Source: Micromonospora sp. WMMD812 (GTDB lineage Bacteria > Actinomycetota > Actinomycetes > Mycobacteriales > Micromonosporaceae). Taken from it: a DNA stretch of 64,000 nucleotides. Numbering within the stretch: position 1 is the first letter of the stretch; each line of letters starts with the position of its first letter. A program made the translations under genes and the position numbers. The DNA is taken from NCBI RefSeq assembly GCF_027497215.1, contig NZ_CP114904.1:6540501-6604500 (forward strand), given 5' to 3'. The notes below the pieces were generated by a model. The model worked only from the letters and a program-made list of their open reading frames with translations. It was not told the DNA's origin and ran no database searches. This document shows positions 8,926 through 21,600 of this stretch, one piece after another.

Positions 8926-9211
8926 GATGTCGCCTTCCTGTTCGCGGTGATCGGGTGCCGCGGAGCAAAGGCAAGTGACATCGGGGGAACGGCGGTTGCC
9001 ACGGCGCGGGTCGACGGGTGAACAGCGGGCCAACCCTCGGCGCGGGTCCGGCCCGATATGCCGGATCGTGCGTCCGCCGGGACATCAGGTTACTGCTGCG
9101 TAACTTGTCATTGACGTTTCTAAATTGTTAACCGCATCATCGTCTCACGGTCGATCGGACACCCCACCCGTCCCCCCGGTTCGCCGGGTGCCTCCCGTCG
9201 GAGGTGCAGCC

Positions 9212-10054
9212 ATGCTGCTCCGAAAGACCGCCCTGACCCTCGCCCTGACCACCGCCGCCGTCCTGCTCGCGCCGGCCGCCACCGCCGCCGCCGCGCCGCG
9301 CGACGCCACCGCCTCCGCCGCGCCGCACGACGCCACCGCCTCCGCCGCGCCGCACGACGCCACCGCCCCGCCGCCCGTCGTGGCCACCGCCGCGGCCGCC
9401 AGCCCGGTCATCGTGGTCGGTGGACTCAGCGGCATCGCCGCCGCGTACGAGCCGCTCGCCGCGCGGCTGCGTGGCGACGGTCTCCGGGTCTTCGTCTACC
9501 AGTTGCCGGGGCTCGGGCTCGGCGACATCCCGACCTCCGCCCGCTCCTTCGCCGGCTACGTCGCCCAGGTCCGGGCCGCCACCGGCGCGACCACCGTCGA
9601 CCTGGTCGCCCACTCCGAGGGCGGTCTGGTCTCCCGCTACTACCTCAAGCGTCTCGGCGGCGCCGCCGCCGTCGGACGCTACGTCAGCCTGGGCACCCCG
9701 CAGTACGGCACGTACGTGGCGAACATCCTGCAGTTCCTCGGCCTGGGCAGCTGCGCCGGCGTCGTCGCCTGCCAGCAGATGACGATCGGGTCCGCCTTCC
9801 TCGCCGACCTGAACGCCGGCGACGACACCCCCGGCGCGGTGCGCTACACCACCGTCCGAACCGTGCAGGACGAACTCGTCCGGCCGACGCAGAACGCCAC
9901 GCTCGCCGACGGCGCCACCAACGTGCTGATCCAGGCGTACTGCCCGCTGCGGTTGGTGGGGCACCTCGGGCTGGTGCTCGACGGCACCACGTACACCGTC
10001 ATCCGTGGCGCGCTGGCCGACGCCGGCGTCAACCCCAACTGCTTCGCGCTCTGA
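9212..10054 (+). CDS. Secreted triacylglycerol lipase / esterase (alpha/beta hydrolase)
   Basis: About 280 residues. It has a Sec signal peptide (LLRKTALTLALTTAAVLLAP) ending in an Ala-rich site, then a low-complexity linker, then an alpha/beta hydrolase. The oxyanion region is VIVVGGLSG and the nucleophile elbow is AHSEG (Ala replacing the usual first Gly, as in family I.4 Bacillus lipases). Later parts TPQYGTYVANILQF and the C-terminal HLGLVLD supply a plausible catalytic His. ATG 9212 has GGAGG eight bases upstream. An AT-rich stretch at 9090-9140 is the probable promoter, but I cannot place -35 and -10 boxes convincingly. Confidence 0.87.
   Translation: MLLRKTALTLALTTAAVLLAPAATAAAAPRDATASAAPHDATASAAPHDATAPPPVVATAAAASPVIVVGGLSGIAAAYEPLAARLRGDGLRVFVYQLPGLGLGDIPTSARSFAGYVAQVRAATGATTVDLVAHSEGGLVSRYYLKRLGGAAAVGRYVSLGTPQYGTYVANILQFLGLGSCAGVVACQQMTIGSAFLADLNAGDDTPGAVRYTTVRTVQDELVRPTQNATLADGATNVLIQAYCPLRLVGHLGLVLDGTTYTVIRGALADAGVNPNCFAL
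9302..9367 (+). repeat. 27-bp in-frame tandem repeat in lipase linker
   Basis: Two exact 27-bp units (9302-9328 and 9329-9355) plus a partial third encode DATASAAPH twice and then DATA. The repeat lies just after the signal peptide, where copy number could vary without harming the catalytic domain. The unit length keeps the reading frame. Confidence 0.85.
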
Positions 10055-10154
10055 CCGGCCCGCGGGCGGGGCGGGGACTCCCGCCCGGCCCGCGTCCGCC
10101 GGCCCACGGGAGCACGGCCGACCGTCGGGTGGCCGACTCCGCACGGGATCGGGT

Positions 10155-10184
10155 CTGACAGACATCGGACGCGCTCGATAATCT
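10155..10184 (+). promoter_or_regulatory. Putative sigma70-type promoter for the M48/EACC1 operon
   Basis: CTGACA at 10155-10160 and TAATCT at 10179-10184 are separated by 18 bases. They lie 60 bases upstream of the M48 peptidase start. The match is good for a high-GC genome, but no transcript data are available. Confidence 0.5.
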
Positions 10185-10243
10185 GCTCCGGCTGTCCATT
10201 CTCGACTGCGCGGGTACGCGCGGACCCGCCGAGGAGCCCCGAC

Positions 10244-12430
10244 ATGAGCGAATCTCCCGCGGCGGCGCCGGCCGTCGAACCGCCGGCTGACGGGAACCCG
10301 GCCGGCGGTGGCATCTCGAACCGCCCACCTGGCTACCCGAGCGCGCTGGTCTGGCTGCGCGCCGGGATCCTGCGCGACTGGCGCGGCGTGCTCGGCGCCT
10401 TCGTCGCCACCTGGTTCTACCTGCCCCTCGCGCTGCTGGCCGCGGTGTCATCCGGTCTCACCCTCGCGGCAGTGGGCCTGTTCACCGGTGGCCTCGGCGC
10501 CGACGACCAACTGCCCGCGGTGGTCCGCGACACCCCGCTGGTCGGCAGCCTGCTCGAGGCGTTCCTCAGCCGCTCGGGCGGCGTGCTCGGCGGCTTCGTC
10601 GGCTTCGCGGTCGGCTTCCTCGCCGGGTTCCTCGGCGTGCTGCTGCTGCCCTGGCGGTCCACCCTCGACGAACCCCTCGCCCTCCTCACCGGCCTCCTGG
10701 GCATGGTGGTCGCGGCCGCCCTGATCGGGGTGCTCTACACGCTCTACCGGGTGCTACTGGAACCCCGGCTGCTGGTCGTCTCCGGCGCGCGGGAGCTCAG
10801 CCGGCGGGAGGAGGACCGGCTCCGGCCCCTCCTGGCGGACTGTGCCCGCCGGCTCGGCCTGCCCTCCCTGCCGCGGCTGCTCATGGAGGACGACCCGGTG
10901 CTCACCAACGCCCGGACCTACGCCCGGCACATCGTGGTGACCACCGCGGTGCTCACCGAGCCGGACGAGGAGATCGCCGCGCTGCTCAGCCACGAGCTGG
11001 TCCACTGGCGCACCGGGGACGAGGTCACCAGCGCGTTCGTCCGGGGGGTCGCGCTGCCGCTGACCCTCGTGCACGCCGTACCGGCGTGGCTGACGCGCAC
11101 GTTCCCGCACCCCGCCACCAACTTCGTGGTCTTCCTGCTGTTCTGGCCGGTGCTGCTGACCATGCGCTACGTCGTGTTGCCGCTGCACGCGAGGGACGTG
11201 CGGGCGGCCGAGTACCGGGCCGACCTCGGCGCGGTGCTCGCCGGCCACGTCGAGGGCATGCGCAGCGTCCTGGAGCGGCGCAGGTCGTTCGAGACCGGCC
11301 GCAGCGGCTGGGACGAGGCGGTCTGCGCCACCCACCCGCCGCACGAGCTGCGGCTGGACCGGCTCGACCGTGCCTCCGCGCCGGCCGTCGCCGGGCCGGT
11401 GCCCGCCCCGGTCACCGCGGAAGCGCTCTTCGGCCGGCCCGGGGCGATCGGCACCCCGCGGAGCTGGCTCGTGGTCGGCCTCGTGGTGCTCGCCCTCTGC
11501 GTGGGCGCCAGCGGGCTCGGCGCGGTGCAGTGGGCCTTCTTCCGGCCGCAGTCGGCGGTCGAAGGGTTCTTCTCGGCACTGGCCGACCGCGACAGCGACG
11601 CCGCCCTCGACCGGCTGACACCCGAGGCGCGCGCGGCGGTGGCCAACCGCGAACAACTCGCCGCCATGCTGCGGGCCGAGGGCTACCAGCCGCCGACCGA
11701 CGTCGACGTGACCGCCATCGAGCGCGACGGCGACGAGGCCACGGCCACGGTCTCCTACCGGTTGGGCGGTGCCGAGCAGACGGCCGAGCTGGCGCTGCGC
11801 CGGGACGACGCGGCGACCGCCGGGCTCTTCCACGGCTGGCACGTGGTCGAGGGCCTCTTCCCGCTGGACGTCCCGCCGGGGCGCGCCGGGCTGGCCCTCA
11901 ACGGGGTGGCGATTCCGCCCACCACCGAGAGCGGCGCGAGGCTCGCCCTGCTGCCCGGCACGTACACCGCCACCGGGGAGGGCAGTGCGCTCGGCGAGGT
12001 GCCGCCGGAGACGGTGCAGGTGGCGCCGGGCGAGAGCACGGGAAGCACGCTCGGCCTGGCTCCGGTCATGAAGCCGACCGCGGGCACGGCGGCGGAGGAG
12101 CGCGTCCGCGCGCACCTCGACGAGTGCGCGAAGCAGACGGTCGCCGCGCCGCCGGGCTGCCCGTTCCGCTACTACACCGGTGGCACGATCCAGAAGATCA
12201 CCTGGACGATCCTCGAGTACCCGCGCGTCGCCGTCGAGCTGACCGGTCCCGCCACCGCGCAGGTCAGCACCCCGTACGAGTCCCGCGGAAAGGTACGCGC
12301 CACCGGCAGCAGCACCTCCTACTTCGGCAGCAGCGCGCCGTTCACCGACGAGCAGGAGATCACCGTGGCGGGCGTGATCACCGCCGAGGGCGACACCCTC
12401 ACCTTCCGGCCCGCCGGCCTCGACGACTGA
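10244..12430 (+). CDS. M48 family membrane metallopeptidase with C-terminal extracytoplasmic domains
   Basis: 728 residues. Residues 1-75 are a polar start and hydrophobic segment, with two further membrane segments near 105-175. The zinc peptidase domain carries SHELVHWRTGDE (HELVH at residues 250-254) with a further hydrophobic pair near 265-310, as in HtpX/Ste24-like M48 enzymes. A last membrane helix near 405-425 leads to a DUF4878-like domain (EGFFSALADRDSDAALDRL) and a beta-rich tail, presumably outside the cell. ATG 10244 follows GAGGAG. The next gene starts 15 bases after the stop and encodes an EACC1-like protein, an unusual partner that hints at a signalling or conflict role rather than simple membrane quality control (inference). 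Confidence 0.85.
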   Translation: MSESPAAAPAVEPPADGNPAGGGISNRPPGYPSALVWLRAGILRDWRGVLGAFVATWFYLPLALLAAVSSGLTLAAVGLFTGGLGADDQLPAVVRDTPLVGSLLEAFLSRSGGVLGGFVGFAVGFLAGFLGVLLLPWRSTLDEPLALLTGLLGMVVAAALIGVLYTLYRVLLEPRLLVVSGARELSRREEDRLRPLLADCARRLGLPSLPRLLMEDDPVLTNARTYARHIVVTTAVLTEPDEEIAALLSHELVHWRTGDEVTSAFVRGVALPLTLVHAVPAWLTRTFPHPATNFVVFLLFWPVLLTMRYVVLPLHARDVRAAEYRADLGAVLAGHVEGMRSVLERRRSFETGRSGWDEAVCATHPPHELRLDRLDRASAPAVAGPVPAPVTAEALFGRPGAIGTPRSWLVVGLVVLALCVGASGLGAVQWAFFRPQSAVEGFFSALADRDSDAALDRLTPEARAAVANREQLAAMLRAEGYQPPTDVDVTAIERDGDEATATVSYRLGGAEQTAELALRRDDAATAGLFHGWHVVEGLFPLDVPPGRAGLALNGVAIPPTTESGARLALLPGTYTATGEGSALGEVPPETVQVAPGESTGSTLGLAPVMKPTAGTAAEERVRAHLDECAKQTVAAPPGCPFRYYTGGTIQKITWTILEYPRVAVELTGPATAQVSTPYESRGKVRATGSSTSYFGSSAPFTDEQEITVAGVITAEGDTLTFRPAGLDD

Positions 12431-12445
12431 AACCGGAGGTACGAC

Positions 12446-12832
12446 GTGACCGACGTGACCGGTGCCGCCCGGGAGCCGGTGCGGCTGACCATCAACCCCC
12501 GGCACCCCCGGCCGCCCCAGGTCGCCCTGCTGGACTGGATCCACCGCCGGGCCGAGTACCGGCCCGTCGTGCGCCGCTCCGGCGGTGGCGGCGGCCGGCC
12601 CGGCTTCAGCGACGCCGTGATCATCGCGGTGCTCGCGCAGGGGCTGCTGCCCGGGCTGTTCAACCTCGTGCAGAGCTGGGTCGACCAGCAGCGCACCGAG
12701 GCGAGCATCCGGATCCAAAGCGGCGACACCGAGGTCGAGTTGCAGGTCAACGGGCGGACCGACTCGGCCCGCCTGTTGGCGCAGGCGACCGAGGCGCTGC
12801 GCGCCGCCCGCGAGGCGGGCACCGGGGGCTGA
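12446..12832 (+). CDS. EACC1-like small membrane-anchored protein
   Basis: 128 residues. An N-terminal beta/alpha part (VRLTINPRH..., ALLDWIHRR) is followed by one membrane helix (DAVIIAVLAQGLLPGLF) and a short beta-rich end (SIRIQSGDTEVELQVNG) with a final helix. This layout is that of effector-associated constant component 1, a small protein found beside caspase-, CHAT- and trypsin-like effectors in actinobacterial conflict systems. I recognise it by pattern only. GTG 12446 has GGAGG six bases upstream. It is co-transcribed with the M48 gene, and a CHAT protease gene lies 1.2 kb downstream. Confidence 0.6.
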   Translation: MTDVTGAAREPVRLTINPRHPRPPQVALLDWIHRRAEYRPVVRRSGGGGGRPGFSDAVIIAVLAQGLLPGLFNLVQSWVDQQRTEASIRIQSGDTEVELQVNGRTDSARLLAQATEALRAAREAGTGG

Positions 12833-12904
12833 TCCGACTCCCGGCCACGGCACGCCGGGGGTCGGGTCACGGCTGTCGGCGGCGGACGCCGGCGTCGTGA
12901 CCGG

Positions 12905-13777
12905 TCAGGCCGCCTTCGCCAGCGCCTCGAACTCCTCGTCGGTGAGCCGCACCTCGGCCGCCGCGACGTTCTCCTCCAGGTGCCCCACCGAGGACGTACC
13001 GGGAATCGGGAGCATCACCGGCGACCGGCGCAACAGCCAGGCGAGCGCGAGCTGCGCGGCGCTCGCGCGGTGTTCGGCGGCGATGGCGTCCAGCGGCCCG
13101 CCGGGACGGGCCAGGTTGCCGGTGGCGATCGGGAACCACGGGATGAACGCCAGGTCGTTGCGCTCGCAGTGCTCCAGCACCGGCTCGGCGCTGCGGTCCG
13201 CCAGGTTGTAAAGGTTCTGCACCGAGACGATGGGCGTGATCTGCCGGGCCGCGTCGACCTGGTCGACGGTCACCTCGGACAGGCCGATGTGCCGGATCTT
13301 GCCCTCCTGCTTGAGCAGCGCCAGCTCGCCGAGCTGGTCGGCGAGCGGCACCGTCGGGTCGATCCGGTGCAGCTGGTAGAGCGGGATGCAGTCCAGACCG
13401 AGGTGGCGCAGGCTCAGCTCGCACTGCTGGCGCAGGTACTCCGGGCGGGCCAGCGGGCGCCAGTCACCGGGCCCGGCCCGGGTGAAGCCGGCCTTGGTCG
13501 CGATGACCAGGTCGTCGGCGTACGGGTGCAGCGCCTCGCGGATCAGCAGTTCGGAGACGAAGGGCCCGTACGAGTCGGCGGTGTCGATGAACGTCACCCC
13601 CAGCTCCACCGCCCGGCGCAGCACCCGCACCGCCTCGGCCGGGTCCTTCGGGTCACCCCACACGCCCGGGCCGGTGATCTGCATCGCCCCGTAGCCGAGC
13701 CGGTCGACCTGGACGTCGCCCCCGATCCGGTAGGTGCCGGACGCCTTCGCGGGCTGGGTGCTGGTGGTGTCTGCCAT
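12905..13777 (-). CDS. Aldo/keto reductase
   Basis: NADPH-dependent carbonyl reductase of about 290 residues with a TIM-barrel fold. The tetrad is visible: Asp and Tyr in FIDTADSYGPF, Lys in VIATKAGF, and His in LYQLHRIDPT. The cofactor-binding C-terminal part PIPGTSSVGHLEEN is also present. I chose ATG 13777, which has GGGGGA upstream; a TTG extension to 13792 is less likely. Substrate unknown. It interrupts the EACC1 and CHAT genes on the opposite strand and looks unrelated to them. Confidence 0.92.
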   Translation of the reverse strand: MADTTSTQPAKASGTYRIGGDVQVDRLGYGAMQITGPGVWGDPKDPAEAVRVLRRAVELGVTFIDTADSYGPFVSELLIREALHPYADDLVIATKAGFTRAGPGDWRPLARPEYLRQQCELSLRHLGLDCIPLYQLHRIDPTVPLADQLGELALLKQEGKIRHIGLSEVTVDQVDAARQITPIVSVQNLYNLADRSAEPVLEHCERNDLAFIPWFPIATGNLARPGGPLDAIAAEHRASAAQLALAWLLRRSPVMLPIPGTSSVGHLEENVAAAEVRLTDEEFEALAKAA

Positions 13778-13991
13778 CGGTGAATCCCCCAAACGTCGTC
13801 CTCAGCGGCCAAATCTAGTCACCGTCGGCGCGGCGTGCCGGCGAACGGCCGGGACGACGGGCCCCGGCCCGGCGGAGGCGACCGGCAGCTCGGGCACCGC
13901 ACCGCCGGTCCGGGTCGGCTACGCGCTAGCGCCCGGCCCGCCCGTTCTGCTACCTCTGATCGAGGTCGATGCGTTCGACGGGGGAGGCGGG

Positions 13992-18089
<4,098 letters not shown>

Positions 18090-18153
18090 CCGTCGCCGGC
18101 CGGCAGGTCGACGTGACCGGCGCCCGGGCGCGGCAACCGGCTCGACGAGGCGC

Positions 18154-18774
18154 TCATGCTCTGCCGGCCAGCAGCACCGGCCCGCACGTCGCGGCGGCCG
18201 GGACACCCGACACGCAGGTCGGGCCGACCGCGCGGTGAGCGGCCGGGACGCTCGCCCCGCCCGCCGGGGCACCGGTGGCGCCCGCCGGGGTGACCGCGCC
18301 GTGGGCGGCCGGGCCGGGGCGACCCGGCGCGTACCAGGTCACTCCGACGGCCGCGACCAGCAGGGCGGTGCAGAGCAGCACCAGCCGCACTCCGGCACGC
18401 AGCGACCGGGCCGCGGCGAGGGCCTCCCGATGGTCGCCGAGCGGCGCCGGGGGCAGCGCGGCCACCGCCGTCACCGACAGCGGCCCGTGCGCCGCCCGCA
18501 GCAGCGCCAACGCCCCGGCGACCCCGGCCGCGACGGCGGCCAGCAGCAGCACACCGACCAGGGCGCCCCAGCCCCGGGCGAGCGTGCCGACGTCGGAGCG
18601 GCCCCGGATCAGGCTGAACCCGACCAGCGCGACCAGCAGGCCGCCGAGCCCGTTGCGCCAGGCCAGCGCGGCGGCGCGGACCCGGGCCAGCTCGTCGCGG
18701 AGCAGCCCGGCCAGCTGCTGGGCCCGGCGCAGGTCGGCGACGGTCGCCGGCGGCCCGGGACGCAGCCGGATCAC
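18154..18774 (-). CDS. Small multi-helix membrane protein, downstream of Cys-rich gene
   Basis: Unrecognised, about 206 residues. An N-terminal charged helix (ADLRRAQQLAGLLRDELARV) is followed by three hydrophobic segments (GLGGLLVALVGFSLI, GALVGVLLLAAVAAGVAGAL, LVLLCTALLVAAVGVTW) and a Pro/Gly/Ala-rich tail. GTG 18774 overlaps the stop of the upstream Cys-rich gene by four bases (GTGA), so the two are translationally coupled. The pair converges on the TPR-CHAT gene with 64 bases between stops. A membrane protein beside a CHAT protease could be its cleavage target, but nothing here proves that. Confidence 0.7.
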   Translation of the reverse strand: MIRLRPGPPATVADLRRAQQLAGLLRDELARVRAAALAWRNGLGGLLVALVGFSLIRGRSDVGTLARGWGALVGVLLLAAVAAGVAGALALLRAAHGPLSVTAVAALPPAPLGDHREALAAARSLRAGVRLVLLCTALLVAAVGVTWYAPGRPGPAAHGAVTPAGATGAPAGGASVPAAHRAVGPTCVSGVPAAATCGPVLLAGRA

Positions 18775-19163
18775 CGCTCCACCTCCAGCAGCAGCGTCCA
18801 GTACGCGCCGCAGCCGCTCAACGCCGCCGGCTGGCCCGGATGCGCGGCGTCGCAGGTGCATAACACGGTCCGGTAGTCGCCGCCGGCGGGCGCCGGAGGC
18901 CCGTCGTGCTTGTAGACCTCGTCGACGATCGGGCAGGTGATCGGGTGCCGGCAGCGCGGACAGTCCCCGCTGAGCAGCACCGCGGGCCCGAACTCCCGCA
19001 CGGTGAAGGTCTGCGCCGCCCGGGCGGCGTACCCGTCGTCGGTCACCTCGGCGTACGGCAGCGGGCCCGCACCCGCCGTCGGCTCGCGATCCTGCACCCC
19101 TGCGCCCCCCGATCCCGGCCGGTACGGACCGTCCACGGTAGTCGCCGGCCGCCCTCCGGTCAC
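18771..19163 (-). CDS. Cys-rich, zinc-ribbon-like small protein
   Basis: Up to 130 residues; GTG 19097 is a plausible later start giving about 108, since the first 22 residues are low-complexity. The core carries a CPRCRHPITC motif and then LCTCDAAHPGQ and GCGAYW, a pattern of paired cysteines suggesting a zinc ribbon. I do not recognise a named family. The stop overlaps the start of the membrane gene (18154-18774), so both are one transcript. It may sense or scaffold within the CHAT neighbourhood (inference). Confidence 0.65.
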   Translation of the reverse strand: MTGGRPATTVDGPYRPGSGGAGVQDREPTAGAGPLPYAEVTDDGYAARAAQTFTVREFGPAVLLSGDCPRCRHPITCPIVDEVYKHDGPPAPAGGDYRTVLCTCDAAHPGQPAALSGCGAYWTLLLEVER

Positions 19164-19426
19164 CCGGCGCCGGGACGGGCCGGCGCGGCGCGCGTCGGGG
19201 CGGGCCGTCCACCGGCGGCGTGAGGCGGGCCGCCCACCGGCGGCGTGGGGGCGGGCCGGTCAACCCGGCAGCGGGGCCGGAACCGCCCAGGCCGGGGGCA
19301 ACCGGGCGGGCCGCCGCGACGGGATTGGCCGAGCATCCGGTGCGTCGTCGCGGCCCGTGCGACGCTGGGCGCGTGCCGGCGGTGGGTGGTCACCCCGTCC
19401 GGCGCCACGGCGGGAGGGGGCAGCCA

Positions 19427-19792
19427 ATGACGGGAGTGCCGCAGCTCGACTTCGCGCTCGACACGTACGAGTGCATCGTGCTCTATCCCGGCGCGTCCGG
19501 GCGGGCCCTGCCCGCGGAGACGGTCCAGCGGCTGCAGGCCGAGCACACCGAGCACATGCAGGCGTTGCAGCGACGCGGCATCATCCTCGTCGCCGGCTCG
19601 GTGGACGGCCCGGCGCGCAACCCGGAGCCGCCGATCGGGTTCGGGCTGGCCCGGACCGGCTCGGTGGACGACGTGCGCAGCGTGATGGAGGCCGACCCGG
19701 CGGTGCAGGCCGGGCTCTACCGGGTGGACGTGATGACGTTCCTCTGCCCCGCCGGGTCGCTGGAGTTCCCGCTGGCCAAGACCCAGAGCTGA
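19427..19792 (+). CDS. YciI-like (YCII domain) protein
   Basis: 121 residues with the ferredoxin-like alpha/beta pattern of the YCII family: ECIVLYPG, a helix HTEHMQALQRRGIILVAGSV (the conserved His-x-x-His-x region and following GSV strand), and a C-terminal YRVDVMTFL strand. These are small enzymes or binding proteins related to muconolactone isomerase; the function is usually unknown. ATG 19427 has GGGAGGGGG six bases upstream. Confidence 0.82.
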   Translation: MTGVPQLDFALDTYECIVLYPGASGRALPAETVQRLQAEHTEHMQALQRRGIILVAGSVDGPARNPEPPIGFGLARTGSVDDVRSVMEADPAVQAGLYRVDVMTFLCPAGSLEFPLAKTQS

Positions 19793-20157
19793 GGCCGCCG
19801 GAGGCATCGATCGTCGTCGTCAGGGCGACGGCGCCGGGCGCCGGGCGCCGGGCGGCGTTGGCGTCGCGGCAGCGGAGCCCGCCGCCGGGGCGCCCGCGGC
19901 CCGGCCTCGCGTCGGCCCGCCGGCGCGGTGGCGGGGAGCGCGACCGGGGCCGGCCACCGGGAGCACCCGGCCGGCCTGCGCCGCAGGAGGCGTACGATTC
20001 CCGGCGCGCGGTCGCCGTTGCCCGCCAGCCACAACGTTCCTCGGTGCGGTTCCCCCCGCCGAGCCGCGCGGGCGCCGCGCGACGTTGGACAATTGTTCCG
20101 CAGCCCGCAAGGGGTCGGCCCGCAGTCCGACCCGGAAGAGAGACTAGCCTGATGGGC
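19793..20157 (+). promoter_or_regulatory. Pyruvate kinase upstream region
   Basis: A 365-base gap of very GC-rich sequence with no gene I can support. Near the pyk end, ACAATTGT (a palindrome) occurs near 20091 and TAGCCT at 20145-20150 sits exactly seven bases before GTG 20158. That spacing matches the leaderless layout seen at other genes in this window. No good -35 box is evident. Confidence 0.4.
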
Positions 20158-21600
20158 GTGACACGCCGCGCGAAGATCGTCTGCACTCTTGGTCCCGCCA
20201 CCTCGTCCCCGGAGCGCATCCGAGGGCTCGTCGAGGCCGGGATGAACGTGGCGAGACTCAACTTCAGCCACGGCAGCCACGCCGACCACGAGGCGGTCTA
20301 CCGGCTGGTCCGCGAGGCGGCCGACGCGGCCGGCCGACCGGTGGCGGTCCTCGCCGACCTGCAGGGGCCCAAGATCCGGCTGGGCAAGTTCGCCGACGGC
20401 CCGCACGAGTGGCGCACCGGCGACTCCGTGGTGATCACCGGCGACGACGTCCTCGGCACCAAGGACCGGGTCTCCTGCACCTACCGGAAGCTGCCGCAGG
20501 AGGTGAAGCCCGGCGACCGGCTGCTGATCGACGACGGCCGGGTCGCCGTCGAGGTCACCGACGTACAGGGCAACGACATCCGCTGCCTGGTCACCGAGGG
20601 CGGCCCCGTCTCCAACAACAAGGGCGTGTCGCTGCCCAACGTCGCGGTGAGCGTCCCCGCGATGTCGGAGAAGGACGCCGAGGACCTGCGCTTCGCCCTG
20701 GGGCTCGGTGTCGACATGATCGCGCTGTCGTTCGTCCGCTCCGCCGACGACATCAAGCTCGTGCACAACGTCATGAGCGAGGTCGGGGTGCACCGCCCGG
20801 TGCTGGCCAAGGTCGAGAAGCCGGAGGCGGTGGACCACCTGGAGGCCATCGTGCTGGCCTTCGACGGCGTCATGGTCGCCCGCGGCGACCTGGGCGTCGA
20901 GCTGCCGCTGGACCAGGTTCCGCTCGTGCAGAAGCGGGCCGTGCAGCTGTGCCGGGAGAACGCCAAGCCGGTCATCGTGGCCACCCAGATGCTCGACTCC
21001 ATGATCGAGAATTCCCGCCCGACCCGCGCCGAGGCCTCGGACGTGGCGAACGCCGTGCTCGACGGCGCGGACGCGGTGATGCTCTCCGGCGAGACCAGCG
21101 TGGGCAAGTACCCGGTGCTCACCGTCAGCACCATGGCCAAGATCGTCACGACGACCGAGGCCGGCTCGATCGCGGTGCCACGGCTCCAGCACGACCCGCG
21201 TACGCACGGCGGCGCGCTCACCGTCGCCGCCTCCTCGATCGCCCGCGCCATCGGGGCCAAGGCGCTGGTCGCGTTCTCGCAGACCGGCGACACCGTGAAG
21301 CGGCTCAGCCGGCTGCACTGCGACCTGCCGCTGCTCGCCTTCACCCCGGTCCCGGAGGTGCGCAACCAGCTCGCCCTCTGCTGGGGCGTGGAGACGTTCC
21401 TGATGCCGTTCGTCGAGCACACCGACGACATGTTCCGCCAGGTCGACCAGGCGCTACTCGGCCTGAACCGGGCCAACCCCGGCGACTACGTGGTGATCGT
21501 CGCCGGCAGCCCGCCCGGCACTCCCGGCTCGACCAACACGCTGCGGGTGCACCAGCTAGGTTCCCTGGTCGACGCGGCGTCGGCGCGAGCGCTGCAGTGA
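20158..21600 (+). CDS. pyk: Pyruvate kinase
   Basis: Final ATP-forming step of glycolysis: phosphoenolpyruvate plus ADP gives pyruvate plus ATP. About 480 residues, full length. Visible landmarks: TRRAKIVCTLGPATSS start, NVARLNFSHGSH, the active-site strand VLAKVEKPEAVDHLE, MVARGDLGVELP and VIVATQMLDSMIENSRPTRA, then the C-terminal domain. I chose GTG 20158 because actinobacterial homologues begin at this point and a -10 box sits 7 bases upstream; ATG 20152 is an in-frame alternative. The thioesterase gene overlaps the stop by four bases, so both are co-transcribed. Confidence 0.96.
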   Translation: MTRRAKIVCTLGPATSSPERIRGLVEAGMNVARLNFSHGSHADHEAVYRLVREAADAAGRPVAVLADLQGPKIRLGKFADGPHEWRTGDSVVITGDDVLGTKDRVSCTYRKLPQEVKPGDRLLIDDGRVAVEVTDVQGNDIRCLVTEGGPVSNNKGVSLPNVAVSVPAMSEKDAEDLRFALGLGVDMIALSFVRSADDIKLVHNVMSEVGVHRPVLAKVEKPEAVDHLEAIVLAFDGVMVARGDLGVELPLDQVPLVQKRAVQLCRENAKPVIVATQMLDSMIENSRPTRAEASDVANAVLDGADAVMLSGETSVGKYPVLTVSTMAKIVTTTEAGSIAVPRLQHDPRTHGGALTVAASSIARAIGAKALVAFSQTGDTVKRLSRLHCDLPLLAFTPVPEVRNQLALCWGVETFLMPFVEHTDDMFRQVDQALLGLNRANPGDYVVIVAGSPPGTPGSTNTLRVHQLGSLVDAASARALQ

